The notes under the pieces: model-generated
Database searches by the model: none
What the model saw: the letters and a program-made list of their open reading frames with translations, nothing else
Told to the model about the DNA's origin: nothing
Shown here: piece after piece, positions 35,896 to 44,915 of the stretch
Position numbering within the stretch: the first letter of the stretch is position 1
Layout: every line of letters starts with the position of its first letter
NCBI GenBank assembly: GCA_003241785.1
Contig: QFPW01000013.1
Coordinates: 59,151-123,150 of the forward strand
Reading direction: 5' to 3'
From: Rhodovulum sulfidophilum
Lineage (GTDB): Bacteria; Pseudomonadota; Alphaproteobacteria; Rhodobacterales; Rhodobacteraceae
DNA: 64,000 bases
Made by a program: the position numbers and the translations under genes

Positions 35896-36867
35896 TCAGA
35901 GCGGGGCCAGCAGGCTCCGCGCGTCGACGTCCGCGTTCACGACGCCGAAGGAGACGCCGGTGTCGATGAACTTCTGGAAATCGGCGATCTGCTTCTCCGT
36001 CAGGTCCCGGGCCATGACGAAATGCGCGAGCGGCACGTCGGCCGCCACGGAGTCCGGCACGTTGAGATCGGAGGTGAGGAAGGCGCGCACGCTCGGATCG
36101 TCGCGCACGTCGGCGAGGGCCTTTTCCCAGGCCCGGGCAAAGCGCGCCGCGACCTCGGGCTTCTCGGCGAGCAGCCTGCCCGAGACCGCCGCGCCGGCGG
36201 CGTAGGTGTCGGCCTCGGGATCTTCGAGCAGATAGGTCGACATGACGCCGGCCTCGATCCGCCGCGCGATGCCCGCCTGGATCATGATGCTCGCCACCGG
36301 CTCGAGCGTGTAGCCGCCGTCGAAATTGCCGGATTTGAGCGCGCCCACCTGCACCCCGAGCGGCTGTTCCTGCATCTGGTAGTCGGCGCCGTCGGCGAGG
36401 CCGACCTTGCCGAGGATCGCCTTGGCCGAGGCGATGTTCGCGGGTCCCGGCGAGGTGAAGAGCGTCATGCCCTTGAGATCGGCCAGGGTCCGCGCGTCGC
36501 TGTCGGCGCGCACGACGAACTGCTCGAAGACGTGTTCCCGGTTCTGGCCGACGAGCGAGATGTATTTGACGGTGTCCGGCCGGCGGGAATCGATGTTCGC
36601 GCCCTCGAGCGTCACGAGGTTCGAGGTGGCGTCGATCTCGCCCGTCACCAGCGACTGGACGATGAGCGCCGGGGTGCCGAGCAGCACGGTCTCGGGCTCC
36701 AGCCCTTCCTCGGCGAAATAGCCGCGATCGAGCGCGACGTAATAGGGCAGCGCGGCGCCGACCGCGAAGACGCCGACCTTGATCTTGTCGGCCGCGAGGC
36801 CCGGCTGCGCGGTCAGCGAGAGGAGGGCGGCCCAGAGCGCGGCCGAAAGGAGACGGGGTCTTCGCAT
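35896..36867 (-). CDS. NMT1/SsuA-type periplasmic substrate-binding protein
   Basis: A 323-residue exported binding protein. The signal peptide is residues 1-25, ending QPGLAA. KVGVFAVGAALPYYVALDRGYFAEEGLE is the recognisable N-terminal lobe start for the NitT/TauT/THI5 family (shown here in pieces: KVGVFAVGAALPYY, then ALDRGYFAEEGL). LGTPALIVQSLVTGEIDAT and TLFTSPGPANIASAKA complete the signature. It supplies the ABC transporter encoded just downstream. The ligand is unassigned; the operon suggests an aromatic or amide-bearing compound. Confidence 0.86.
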   Translation of the reverse strand: MRRPRLLSAALWAALLSLTAQPGLAADKIKVGVFAVGAALPYYVALDRGYFAEEGLEPETVLLGTPALIVQSLVTGEIDATSNLVTLEGANIDSRRPDTVKYISLVGQNREHVFEQFVVRADSDARTLADLKGMTLFTSPGPANIASAKAILGKVGLADGADYQMQEQPLGVQVGALKSGNFDGGYTLEPVASIMIQAGIARRIEAGVMSTYLLEDPEADTYAAGAAVSGRLLAEKPEVAARFARAWEKALADVRDDPSVRAFLTSDLNVPDSVAADVPLAHFVMARDLTEKQIADFQKFIDTGVSFGVVNADVDARSLLAPL

Positions 36868-36902
36868 GGATCTCGGATCCTTCTGGGAGGGGATGACGCG
36901 GG

Positions 36903-37442
36903 TTATTTCATCTCCGGCGGCGGGTGGTCGAGGCCACCGGCCGACAGGAACAGCGCCAGGAGCGGATAGTAGCCGGAGATCGCCACGACCTCGCTCGCCG
37001 CGGTCCGGCCGAGCAGCGCCGCGAGCTCGGCGAGCGTGTCCGGGGGCACCCGGTGCTCGCGCACCGCGGCCCGGCAGAGCGTGATGACGAGGCAGGCGGC
37101 GCGATCCTCGGGGATCGTCTCGACCGCCCCCGAGAGGGTCGCCGCGATCACCGCCTCGGACATGCCGAGATCGCGCGCGATGGCGGCGTGATAGTCCCAT
37201 TCATAGCCCGAGCCGAAGGCGCCGGCCGCGGCCATGATCGCGACCTCGCGCGCCGGGGCGTCGAGCGCGCCGTCGAAGCGGATCGCGGCGCCGACCGCCT
37301 GGATCGCATCGGCGAGCCCCGGCGCGTCGAGCATCGCGAGGAAGGGATAGGGCACGTCCCGGCGCGGGCCGGATGCGATCAGGTCGTAGGTGCGACGTTG
37401 GACGGGCGTGAACGCGTCCTTGTCCCGGGCGCCGATGAGCAT
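36903..37442 (-). CDS. carboxymuconolactone decarboxylase-like protein without the CxxC pair
   Basis: A 179-residue all-helical AhpD-fold protein. The motif region AREVAIMAAAGAFGSGYEWDYHAAIARDLGMS (in pieces: AREVAIMAAAGAFGSGYEW, DYHAAIARDLGMS) holds the Glu and His of the family. The CxxC redox pair of peroxidase-type members is missing, so it is not a thiol peroxidase. Carboxymuconolactone-decarboxylase-like members act in beta-ketoadipate-type aromatic degradation, but many paralogues are uncharacterised. It lies between the binding-protein and cyclase genes in the same operon. Confidence 0.78.
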   Translation of the reverse strand: MLIGARDKDAFTPVQRRTYDLIASGPRRDVPYPFLAMLDAPGLADAIQAVGAAIRFDGALDAPAREVAIMAAAGAFGSGYEWDYHAAIARDLGMSEAVIAATLSGAVETIPEDRAACLVITLCRAAVREHRVPPDTLAELAALLGRTAASEVVAISGYYPLLALFLSAGGLDHPPPEMK

Positions 37443-37515
37443 GGTCCTCGCTTTCAGGTTCTGGGCGGGAAGGCCGCGCGGCGGCGGCCCTCCCCGGGTG
37501 TCTCGGCGGCGTTTC

Positions 37516-38364
37516 TCAGCGCCGGTCGAAGATCGCCTTGGCGACGTTGCCGACCGCCTCGACCTTCTCTTCGACGTCTTCCATCAGCAGGATGCGGCAG
37601 GGGCTCGCCTCCAGTCCGTCATAGCGCCACGGATAGGCGCCGATCACCCCGCGCTTGTTGAGGCAGAGCTCGATGTCGCCGCCGATGTTCTCCGCGTGGA
37701 TCAGGCCGCGGTCGAACCCGTAGGCGTGGAAGGGGAAGATATTGTCGGTGATCTCCCGGCCCGAGAGGGAATGGGTGTAGTTGAAGTCGCCGAAGAATTC
37801 GGCGCAGCTCATGCCGACCTTCTCCTCGAACTTCTTCGCGAGGTCCGGGCGCATCTCGCGGATCGAGGTGTTCATCGCATGGTCGCCCGAGCCACAGTCG
37901 ACGCCGAACCACTTGATCTTCCTGTCGAGCATCCATTCGAGCAGCTCGACCTTGCCGCCCGGGTGCATGCAGAAGTACTTCACCAGATCCTGCTCGGGCT
38001 GACCTTCCCAGTGGCGGTGCCAGCCGGTGTGCAGGATCAGGATGTCGCCGTCCTTCACCTCGACCGGCGCGCTCTCGATCATCTCCGGCGTGATGATCGC
38101 CCAGTCCTCCATATGCTCGGAGACGTCGACGACCGCGCCGGGACCGACCAGGAAATCCATCGCATAGGAGGCCATGTCGCCCATGCCGTCGGTGCCGTGC
38201 ATCGCGCCGTCGATATGGGTGCCCGTGTGCAGCGCCACGTCGACCCGCTGCGCGACGATGCGCTTGGTCTGGAGGTTCTGGGCGTAGTACATCTTGTTGC
38301 CCGCGTAACCGACCCATCCCGGCGTGTGGATGTTCATCAGATGGGTCATGTCGGTGATTTTCAT
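37516..38364 (-). CDS. cyclase/kynurenine-formamidase-like metal hydrolase
   Basis: A 282-residue cyclase-family hydrolase. The metal motif HTGTHID lies at residues 46-52, with downstream DILILHTGWHRHW and FGVDCGSGDHAMN. The family includes arylformamidase, isatin hydrolase and polyketide cyclase-like enzymes that open N-acyl or lactam bonds using Mn or Zn. GGAG lies six bases before the chosen ATG; an ATG 42 bases upstream is less likely. In this operon it could open a ring formed from a nitrogen heteroaromatic, an inference from the linked Mo-hydroxylase, Rieske oxygenase and nitrilase-family genes. Confidence 0.84.
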   Translation of the reverse strand: MKITDMTHLMNIHTPGWVGYAGNKMYYAQNLQTKRIVAQRVDVALHTGTHIDGAMHGTDGMGDMASYAMDFLVGPGAVVDVSEHMEDWAIITPEMIESAPVEVKDGDILILHTGWHRHWEGQPEQDLVKYFCMHPGGKVELLEWMLDRKIKWFGVDCGSGDHAMNTSIREMRPDLAKKFEEKVGMSCAEFFGDFNYTHSLSGREITDNIFPFHAYGFDRGLIHAENIGGDIELCLNKRGVIGAYPWRYDGLEASPCRILLMEDVEEKVEAVGNVAKAIFDRR

Positions 38365-38436
38365 CGTCTTCTCCGTTCGGTTCGTTTCGGCCGCGCGGCT
38401 TCGCAAGCGCGCGCGGGCAGTCTCGGACCCGCGAGG

Positions 38437-39429
38437 TCAGGGCATGTAGCTCGCGGGAAGGTCGAGTTCGCGCAGCATCCGGCGGTAGAGGATCGCCGGG
38501 GCGTCGGGCAGCCGGATGTGCAGTTCGTCACGCAGATCGGTCGGGATCTGCTCCGGACGCTGGCTCTCCACGATCTCGCGGTCCTGCTCCATGATCGTGT
38601 CGAAGCCGCCGGTGAAGTCGCTGTCGGGCCGGTCGAGGGAATGGTTGCGCGACACCATGACGTGGATGCGGGTGGTCGTCTCGTCGAGCGGGGCGGCGAG
38701 GAAGCTCAGCAGCGTCACGTCGCCCGAGGCGCTGCGGCCGGCGGCGTCCGACCAGGTGCGCCCGCCCTCCGGGTTCACGACGCTCTTGCGATCATGGACG
38801 ATGAAGGGGAACTCGACCGTGTAGTCGCGCAGCAGGTGACCGTCGTCGTAGGCGTAGGTGAATCCATCGCCCGAGCGGGCCACCTCGTAGGGCTTGATCA
38901 CCGGCCCGTCGGACAGCTCGGTGTAACCCTGGTGCACGAAGTTGAAATGCGAGAAATCCATCGCGTTCTCGAGCACCCGCCCGGCCGAGGTCTTCCAGTC
39001 CCAGCTCGCGACGTAGGTCATGCGGAAGCCGGGGTCCGCCGCCACCCCCGCGAGATAGTCGGGGAAGGGCGCGGGATCCGGATCGAGCGCGACCCAGACG
39101 AAGCCATAGGCCTCGCGCACCGGATAGGCGATCGCGCGCGCCTTCCTCGGCAGCGAGGCGCCTTCCGGCAAGGACGGGATCCGGGTGCAGGTCCCGTCCG
39201 CGCCGTATCGCCAGCCGTGATACGGGCAGACGATGCCGTCGCCCTCGACCCCGCCCCTGGAAAGCGCGGCGCCGCGATGGATGCACAGGTCCTTCATCAC
39301 CGCCACGACGCCGCTCTCGCCGCGCCAGAGGACAAGCTGCTCGCCCAGCATGAAGCGGCGAAGCGGCGTGGTGGTCGCCTCCTCGCTTCGGGCGATGGGG
39401 TTCCAGAAGCGGCGCAGCGGTTCGAGCAT
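38437..39429 (-). CDS. Rieske non-heme iron oxygenase, large-subunit type
   Basis: A 330-residue oxygenase of the vanillate/phthalate/carbazole-like group that works as an alpha-only enzyme. The Rieske [2Fe-2S] ligands are Cys49 and His51 (CIH) and Cys68 and His71 (CPYHGW). The mononuclear iron motif NAMDFSHFNFVH gives Asp158, His161 and His166. It O-demethylates or hydroxylates an aromatic substrate using electrons from a reductase. No ferredoxin or reductase gene lies nearby, so electrons must come from elsewhere. It sits between livF and the cyclase gene in the operon. Confidence 0.88.
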   Translation of the reverse strand: MLEPLRRFWNPIARSEEATTTPLRRFMLGEQLVLWRGESGVVAVMKDLCIHRGAALSRGGVEGDGIVCPYHGWRYGADGTCTRIPSLPEGASLPRKARAIAYPVREAYGFVWVALDPDPAPFPDYLAGVAADPGFRMTYVASWDWKTSAGRVLENAMDFSHFNFVHQGYTELSDGPVIKPYEVARSGDGFTYAYDDGHLLRDYTVEFPFIVHDRKSVVNPEGGRTWSDAAGRSASGDVTLLSFLAAPLDETTTRIHVMVSRNHSLDRPDSDFTGGFDTIMEQDREIVESQRPEQIPTDLRDELHIRLPDAPAILYRRMLRELDLPASYMP

Positions 39430-39457
39430 GGCTAACTCCGGTTGGTTGGCTCGGGCC

Positions 39458-40171
39458 TCACACCCCGAGGAAAAGCTCGCGGAAATTGTCCGCGGCGAGC
39501 AGGTCGCGGGCCGTCTCGCGCAGCCGGACGGTTCCGGTCGACATCACGATCACCTCGTCTGACAGACCGATCACCTGCTGCGGGTTCTCCTCGACCACCC
39601 AGACGACGCCGACGCCGCCCCGATTGATCTCGGCGATGCCGCGCGCGACCTCGTCGGTCATCGAGGGGGAGAGGCCCGAGACGGGCTCGTCGAGGATGAT
39701 GAGCTTCGGCTCGTTGATCAGCGCCGAGGCGATGGCGAGCATTTGCCGCTCGCCGCCGGAGAGCGAGCTGCCGTGCTGGGAGCGTCGCTCGACGAGCCGG
39801 GGGAAGCGCGCATAGGCCGCGTCGATCGCCCGCCGCCGCGCGGCGGCCGAGAGGAGCAGGCTGCTCATCTCGAGATTTTCGTGCACCGTCAGCGAACGGA
39901 AGACGTTGCGCGTCTGGGGCACGTAGCCGAGCCCCGCCGCGGCGATCTCCTGCGTCGGCCTGCCGGTGATGTCCCGCCCGTCGAAGAGCACGCGCCCGCC
40001 CATGACCGTGCACTGGTTCATGATCGCGCGGGTGAGCGAGGTCTTGCCCGCGCCGTTCGGTCCGATGACCGACAGCATCGTTCCCTGGGCGAGATCAAGC
40101 GAGACGTCGTGCAGCACCGGCAGCTTGCCGTAGCCGGCGACGAGGTTCTGGATCGACAGGATCGGTGTCAT
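39458..40171 (-). CDS. livF: branched-chain amino acid-type ABC transporter ATPase LivF
   Basis: A 237-residue ATPase. Walker A is GPNGAGKTS (residues 37-45), the signature is LSGGERQMLAIASAL and Walker B is LIILDEPVSGLSP. GYVPQTRNVFRSLTVHENL is characteristic of LivF rather than LivG. Together with livK, livG, livM and livH it forms a complete HAAT-family importer. Many HAAT systems in catabolic operons move aromatic acids or amides instead of amino acids. Confidence 0.9.
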   Translation of the reverse strand: MTPILSIQNLVAGYGKLPVLHDVSLDLAQGTMLSVIGPNGAGKTSLTRAIMNQCTVMGGRVLFDGRDITGRPTQEIAAAGLGYVPQTRNVFRSLTVHENLEMSSLLLSAAARRRAIDAAYARFPRLVERRSQHGSSLSGGERQMLAIASALINEPKLIILDEPVSGLSPSMTDEVARGIAEINRGGVGVVWVVEENPQQVIGLSDEVIVMSTGTVRLRETARDLLAADNFRELFLGV

Positions 40172-40191
40172 GGGACGCTTTCGGGGGGGGC

Positions 40192-40223
40192 GGGTCCGGG
40201 AGGCCGACGGGCCTTCCGGACCC
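40192..40223 (-). repeat. 14-bp hairpin between livK and livF
   Basis: Arms at 40192-40205 and 40210-40223 pair over 14 bp with one G-T wobble and a 4-base loop, just after the livK stop. A C tract, not a T tract, follows on the transcribed strand, so it is more likely an mRNA-protecting or attenuating stem than a full terminator. Confidence 0.5.
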
Positions 40224-40236
40224 CGAGGGAGGGGGA

Positions 40237-41487
40237 TCAGTTCGTCGGATAGGCGCTCGAATCGACCGTCTTCACGGTCACCCAGTCGCCCTCGTCGGAG
40301 ATCTCCAGCAGGCGCGTCGCCGGGATCGTCACATTGCCATGCGCGTCGAAGTCGACCGAACCCGAGGCGCCCTCGTAGTCGATCTCCTTGCCCTCGGCGA
40401 GCGCGGCCTTGCCGGCCGCGAAGGAGACGACCTTCTCGCCGCCCGGGCCCGCGACCTCGGTCAGATGCGCGTCGATCCCCGCGCCGCCAGCGTCCTTGGC
40501 CGCCTCCATCGCCAGCGCGGTCACCATGACCGCGTCATAGGTCTCGGCCTGGTAGAAGCCCGGCTCCGGCTTCTCGCCGAAGCGCTTTTCGTAGGCGTCC
40601 GAGAAGCGCGTCCAGCTTTCGGCGCCCTCGACCTGGGAGGAGACGGGATTGAGCGCGCCCTTGACGATGTCGACGCCGGCGGCGCTGACGAAATCCGGCG
40701 ACTGCAGCTCGGCCGTCACCCAGTATTTCCAGTCGTAGCCACGCTGATAGGCCTGCTTGACGAAGGCGACGCCGGCGGTCTGTCCGACGGCGAGGAAGAC
40801 CATCGAGGGATCGGCGTCGGCGACGGCGCGCACCTCGGACTGGTAGTTGGTCTGGCCGGGCGCCAGCACGACCTCCTTCACCACCTTGCCGCCGAACCGC
40901 TCGTAGGCGTCCTTGAAGGTCTTGGCGCCGGACTGGGTGCCTTCGAGGTTCTCGACGACGAGGACGATCTCCTTCTGGTCGAGCTCGTCGAGCAGCATCT
41001 TGGCATGGACCACGCCGAGGAAGCTGTCCGAGGCGTTGGTGCGGTAGATGTAGGTCCCGGTGCCGCCCACCTCGTCGAGCGCCTCGGTCCCGGCCGAGGT
41101 CGAGATGACCGGGATCTCATGGTCCTTGGCGAAGGCGCGCAGCGCGAGGATCGGGTCGGATTCCGGGCCGATGATCGCGCTGACTCCCTCGACCGAGACG
41201 AGCTTGGTCGCGCCGCGGATCGCGCCGTCGACGGTCGAGGCATTGTCCTCGGCGACGAGCTCGACCGGGCGGCCCAGCACGCCGCCGTCGGCGTTGATCT
41301 CCTCGATCGCGAGCAGCGCGGCGTTGTTGAGCGCCGGCGCCCAGGGGCCCATGTCGCCGGTGAAGCCGACGAGCAGGCCAAGCTTCACCGGGCCGTCCTC
41401 GGCCATCGCCGGCAGCGCGAGGGCGAGGGCGGACGCCGTCATCAGGGCGCGCGCCAGACGGGCGGTCAGCGGGGAGGCGAAGGTCAT
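40237..41487 (-). CDS. livK: LivK/LivJ-type periplasmic binding protein
   Basis: A 416-residue periplasmic binding protein of the leucine-binding (Peripla_BP_6) type. The signal peptide is about residues 1-30, ending LPAMAED. VKLGLLVGFTGDMGPWAPAL, AALLAIEEINADGGVLGRPV, IIGPESDPILALRAF and STSAGTEALDEV are the family landmarks. AAGGAG lies nine bases before the ATG. It binds the solute for the LivFGHM membrane complex. The ligand is unknown. Confidence 0.88.
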   Translation of the reverse strand: MTFASPLTARLARALMTASALALALPAMAEDGPVKLGLLVGFTGDMGPWAPALNNAALLAIEEINADGGVLGRPVELVAEDNASTVDGAIRGATKLVSVEGVSAIIGPESDPILALRAFAKDHEIPVISTSAGTEALDEVGGTGTYIYRTNASDSFLGVVHAKMLLDELDQKEIVLVVENLEGTQSGAKTFKDAYERFGGKVVKEVVLAPGQTNYQSEVRAVADADPSMVFLAVGQTAGVAFVKQAYQRGYDWKYWVTAELQSPDFVSAAGVDIVKGALNPVSSQVEGAESWTRFSDAYEKRFGEKPEPGFYQAETYDAVMVTALAMEAAKDAGGAGIDAHLTEVAGPGGEKVVSFAAGKAALAEGKEIDYEGASGSVDFDAHGNVTIPATRLLEISDEGDWVTVKTVDSSAYPTN

Positions 41488-41525
41488 TGTCTCAGTCTCC
41501 TTTGATGGATGCCTGACGCGGCGGC

Positions 41526-42281
41526 TCAGGCGGGTTCTTGGGTCGCGGGGGCGCCGATGTAGAGGCGGACGACCTCGGGGTTGTTGAGCACCGCGTCGGT
41601 CGGGCCGCGGGCGATGACGCGCCCGTCGGCCATGGCGACGCAGCTGTCGCAGACGTCGGCGATGAAGCGCAGGTTGTGGTCCACGAGCAGGAAGGTGACG
41701 CCCCGATCGCGGAGCGCGCGGATATGCCCGACCAGGTTCTCGAGCGCCGCCGGATTGACCCCGGCCGCCGGCTCGTCGAGCAGCAGGATTTTGGGCTCGG
41801 CCATCGAGGCGCGCGCGAATTCGAGCATCTTGAGCTCGGGCGCGGAGAGGTCCTGCACCCAGATATTGGCTCGCTCGGCGAGGCCGAATTCGGCCAGGAC
41901 CTCGAGGCAGCGCGCGATCAGGCGCGCGTCGGGCCGCGCGCCGCCGAGCAGCCGCGTCCGCGTCATCCGCTCGTCGCGCGAGAAGACCAGCATGTTCTCG
42001 AGCACTGTCATGCGCGGAAAGCCGGTCGGCGTCTGGAAGGTGCGCACCATTCCGGCCGCCGCGATCCGCGCCGCGGGCCAGCCGTCCACGCGGTCGCCGC
42101 GGAAGGTGACCGCGCCGGAATCGGCGGGAGTGAAGCCGGTGATGACGTTGAAGAGCGAGGTCTTGCCGGCGCCGTTGGTGCCGATGAGGCCGACGATCGC
42201 GCCTTCCGGCACGTCGAGCGACACGCCGTCGACGGCGTGGATGCCGCCGTAGCTCAGCCGGATGTCACGCGCGCTGAGCAT
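41526..42281 (-). CDS. livG: branched-chain amino acid-type ABC transporter ATPase LivG
   Basis: A 251-residue ATPase. Walker A is GTNGAGKTS (about residues 35-43). The signature is degenerate: APELKMLEFARAS replaces LSxGxxR, a change worth noting. Walker B is ILLLDEPAAGVNP. The LivG-type C-terminus ends with NPEVVRLYIG. Its start lies inside the livM gene with a 17-base overlap. It forms the ATPase pair with LivF. Confidence 0.88.
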   Translation of the reverse strand: MLSARDIRLSYGGIHAVDGVSLDVPEGAIVGLIGTNGAGKTSLFNVITGFTPADSGAVTFRGDRVDGWPAARIAAAGMVRTFQTPTGFPRMTVLENMLVFSRDERMTRTRLLGGARPDARLIARCLEVLAEFGLAERANIWVQDLSAPELKMLEFARASMAEPKILLLDEPAAGVNPAALENLVGHIRALRDRGVTFLLVDHNLRFIADVCDSCVAMADGRVIARGPTDAVLNNPEVVRLYIGAPATQEPA

Positions 42282-43242
42282 GGGCGATGCCTCCTCGGGG
42301 CTTGGCGGCGAGATCGATGACCTCTGGGCGCTCGGGGAAGATCCCGTCCGGGCGGAAGCGCAGGATCAGGATGAGCACGAGCCCGACGAGCGCGGTGCGG
42401 ATCGAGGTCAGCGCCACGGCGAGCTCGCCCGAGACCTGCAGGAAGCGCAGCGAGTCGTGCAGCAGGATGAAGACGAAGGCCCCGAGCAGCGCGCCGCGCT
42501 GGTTGCCGATCCCGCCGATGATCAGGGCGGCCCAGATGAAGAAGGTGAAATCCGAGGTGAACTGGCCCGGGATGATGAGCGTGTTGTACCAGACGTAGAC
42601 CATGCCGGCGACGCCGGTGATCGCGCCCGAGATCACGTAGAGGCGCTGGCTCGTCCGGCGCGGGTCGATGCCCGCGGTGATGGCGAGCGCCTCGTTCTCG
42701 CGCAGCGCCTTGCAGGCGCGGCCGAAGGGCGAGAGCGCGAGATGGCGGGTCAGCGCCCAGGTGAGCGCGAGCCCGGTCAGCGCGAGCCCCAGCAGCACGT
42801 AGCCGTAGCTCGTCGCCGGGACCGCCGTCTTGAACGGCTGGTCGAGCCCGTAGATGCCCGCGACGCCGTTCGTCAGCCAGGCCGCGTTGGTGTAGAACTG
42901 CCGGATCACCTCGGCGAAGGCGAGGGTCACGATCAGGAAGTATTCCCGGCGGAGCCGCAGCGTCGGCAGGCTGATGAGCCAGGAGGCGAGGCCGGCGGCC
43001 GCGGCGGCGCCGATCGCGCCCACCCAGATCGGCAGGCCGAGGCCGAGGACATAGACCTGATAGGATTCCGCGGGCCGCGCCGTCAGCAGCACATAGGCGT
43101 AGGCGCCGATGCCGAAGGGGGCCACGATGCCGAGGTCCCAGAGCGGCCCGACGCCGGCCTCGAGGTTGAGCGCGAGGCAGACCATGCCGTAGATCGCCCC
43201 GAGGCTGGCGAGGCTGATCGCGAAGAGGATGAAGCCTTCCAT
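42265..43242 (-). CDS. livM: branched-chain amino acid-type ABC transporter permease LivM
   Basis: A 325-residue inner-membrane permease with about nine hydrophobic segments. LNLEAGVGPLWDLGIVAPFGIGAYAY (in pieces: LNLEAGVGPLWDLG, FGIGAYAYVLL) and GRACKALRENEALAITAGID are the LivM hallmarks. The late IGGIGNQRGALLGAFVFI is also typical. It is separated from livH by 12 bases and overlaps livG by 17 bases. Confidence 0.9.
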   Translation of the reverse strand: MEGFILFAISLASLGAIYGMVCLALNLEAGVGPLWDLGIVAPFGIGAYAYVLLTARPAESYQVYVLGLGLPIWVGAIGAAAAAGLASWLISLPTLRLRREYFLIVTLAFAEVIRQFYTNAAWLTNGVAGIYGLDQPFKTAVPATSYGYVLLGLALTGLALTWALTRHLALSPFGRACKALRENEALAITAGIDPRRTSQRLYVISGAITGVAGMVYVWYNTLIIPGQFTSDFTFFIWAALIIGGIGNQRGALLGAFVFILLHDSLRFLQVSGELAVALTSIRTALVGLVLILILRFRPDGIFPERPEVIDLAAKPRGGIAHAQRA

Positions 43243-43254
43243 GGAAATCCGCCC

Positions 43255-44124
43255 TCAGTGCGCGCGCGCGGCGCCGCCGCCCCAGAGGGACTGGAGCCCC
43301 CGCGGACGGATGAGCAGCACGACGATGATGATGAGAAAGGCGAGAGCCGACCGGTAGGAGGGCTCGACGACGAGCAGGCCGAGCTCGATGCCGAAGGCGA
43401 GCACGAAGGCCGCGAGCATCACGCCGTAAAGGCTGCCGAGCCCGCCGAGAACGGTCGTCGCGAGAATGATGATGATCTGCTGCCAGCCCATCGCGAGATG
43501 CAGCGAGCCCATGATCCCGAGGAACACGCCCGCGAGCCCGCCGAGCGCGGAGGCGGCGAACCAGACGAGATAGGAGCTGCGCAGCGGGTCGATGCCCCGC
43601 GCGCGCGCCAGCTCCTCGTTGTCGGAAACCGCGCGGATCGACTTGCCCATCGTGGTCAGCGTCATGAAGAGATGGATCGCCAGCGCGGAGAGCAGCGCGA
43701 CCGCGACGATCGCGAGCTCGTAGGGCGTCATGAAGGGCTCGCCGAAGAGCTGGATCGCCCGGACCGGCGGCAGGTCGTAGGCGAGCATCCGCTTGCCGGC
43801 CGCCGCGCCCACGAGGCCGTAGATCACATAGGCGGCGCCGACCGAGGTGAAGAGCAGGACGAGCGTGCCGCGCGCCTTCACCGGGCGAAAGAGCACGCCG
43901 TAGAGCAGCGCCCCGACCGCCCCGGTCAGCAGCGCGGCGCCGAGCGCCGCGAGGACGATCGGCAGGCCCGCGTTCGAGAGCCAGAGGCCGAGATAGGCGC
44001 CGAGGAGCAGCATCTGCCCGTGCGCGATGTTGAGGAAGCCCTCCACCTTCACGATCAGCGCGAAGCCGACCGAGGAAAGCAGGATCACGCTGCCGGTGAT
44101 CAGGCCGAAGATGACGATGTCCAA
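43255..44124 (-). CDS. livH: branched-chain amino acid-type ABC transporter permease LivH, TTG start
   Basis: A 289-residue permease. SSVGFALIVKVEGFLNIAHG, SIRAVSDNEELARARGID and ATTVLGGLGSLYGVMLA match LivH. I start it at TTG because GGGAGGG lies only a few bases upstream and the family begins with LDIVIFGLITG. An upstream ATG would place that ribosome box inside the gene. It pairs with LivM to form the membrane channel. Confidence 0.87.
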   Translation of the reverse strand: MDIVIFGLITGSVILLSSVGFALIVKVEGFLNIAHGQMLLLGAYLGLWLSNAGLPIVLAALGAALLTGAVGALLYGVLFRPVKARGTLVLLFTSVGAAYVIYGLVGAAAGKRMLAYDLPPVRAIQLFGEPFMTPYELAIVAVALLSALAIHLFMTLTTMGKSIRAVSDNEELARARGIDPLRSSYLVWFAASALGGLAGVFLGIMGSLHLAMGWQQIIIILATTVLGGLGSLYGVMLAAFVLAFGIELGLLVVEPSYRSALAFLIIIVVLLIRPRGLQSLWGGGAARAH

Positions 44125-44240
44125 AGTCCCTCCCTTTCGCATCGGCGAGACCGGCCGTCCCGCGACCCGGGGGTCGCGAGCGCGCGGCGGCTCAGTCATG
44201 AACGGGGCGGCGCGCCTTCGCGCGCCGGACCCTCCCGGGC

Positions 44241-44879
44241 TCAGGCGCTGCGGCGCAGCAGCGAGCGGAACCAGCCTCTCAGCGACAGCCAGACAAGGCG
44301 CGCGCCGCTTATCGGCTTCGCCTTGGGCGCGACCGCCCCGGTGCTGGCCCGCGGCGAGACCCCGGTCTCGCAGACGTCGTAGATCCCCTTCCGCTCCGCG
44401 GCGAGGGGCGCCTCGGCCGCCGCGACGGGCGAGGCCGCCGGAAGCGCCTGTTCGACATTGGCGACGAAATCGCCGATCAGCACCGAGGCGATCTCCTGGA
44501 TGATGCCGGTGCGGCCGAACTGGGCGATCGTGCCCGAGAGCTGCACGTCGGCGTCGACGCTGACCTTGGTCCCGCCGTCCACCTCGGCGATGGCGCAGTC
44601 CATTGTCATCTTGCCTCGGGAGGCGCCCTTCTTGTCGACGCCCTTGCCCTCCATCTTCGCCCGGCGCGCCTCCTCGTCGTATTCGACGGTGGCGGCGCCC
44701 TCGAAGGCGGCCTGGAACGGACCGACCTTCATCGACATCTTGCCCGAGAGGCTGCCGTCCGGCTTGGTGCCGAGATATTCCGCCCCGGGCAGGCAGCTCG
44801 CGACGGCGGGAACGTCGTGGAAGAAGGCCCAGACCTGGTCGCTCGGGCGGTCGAGGGTGAATTCCTGGATGATCTTCAT
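44241..44879 (-). CDS. coxG: CoxG-family SRPBCC protein
   Basis: A 212-residue protein. The CoxG/SRPBCC domain covers residues 1-145 (FTLDRPSDQVWAFFHDVPAV, LPGAEYLGTKPDGSLSGKM, SGTIAQFGRTGIIQE). A linker follows, then an amphipathic C-terminal tail with ARLVWLSLRGWFRSLL that can act as a membrane anchor. CoxG recruits CO dehydrogenase to the membrane in Afipia carboxidovorans; relatives accompany other Mo hydroxylases. Here it lies in the Liv/amidase operon, across the XRE-cupin gene from the Mo-hydroxylase operon. That placement is the main reason to join the two operons functionally. Confidence 0.85.
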   Translation of the reverse strand: MKIIQEFTLDRPSDQVWAFFHDVPAVASCLPGAEYLGTKPDGSLSGKMSMKVGPFQAAFEGAATVEYDEEARRAKMEGKGVDKKGASRGKMTMDCAIAEVDGGTKVSVDADVQLSGTIAQFGRTGIIQEIASVLIGDFVANVEQALPAASPVAAAEAPLAAERKGIYDVCETGVSPRASTGAVAPKAKPISGARLVWLSLRGWFRSLLRRSA

Positions 44880-44915
44880 CTCTGCGGTCCTGTTCTGACG
44901 ATCCCGAGGCCCGGC

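Noticed and set aside
40172..40236. The livK-livF hairpin as a full intrinsic terminator
   Set aside because: The transcribed strand has a C tract after the stem instead of a T tract, and livF needs read-through, so I list it only as a repeat.
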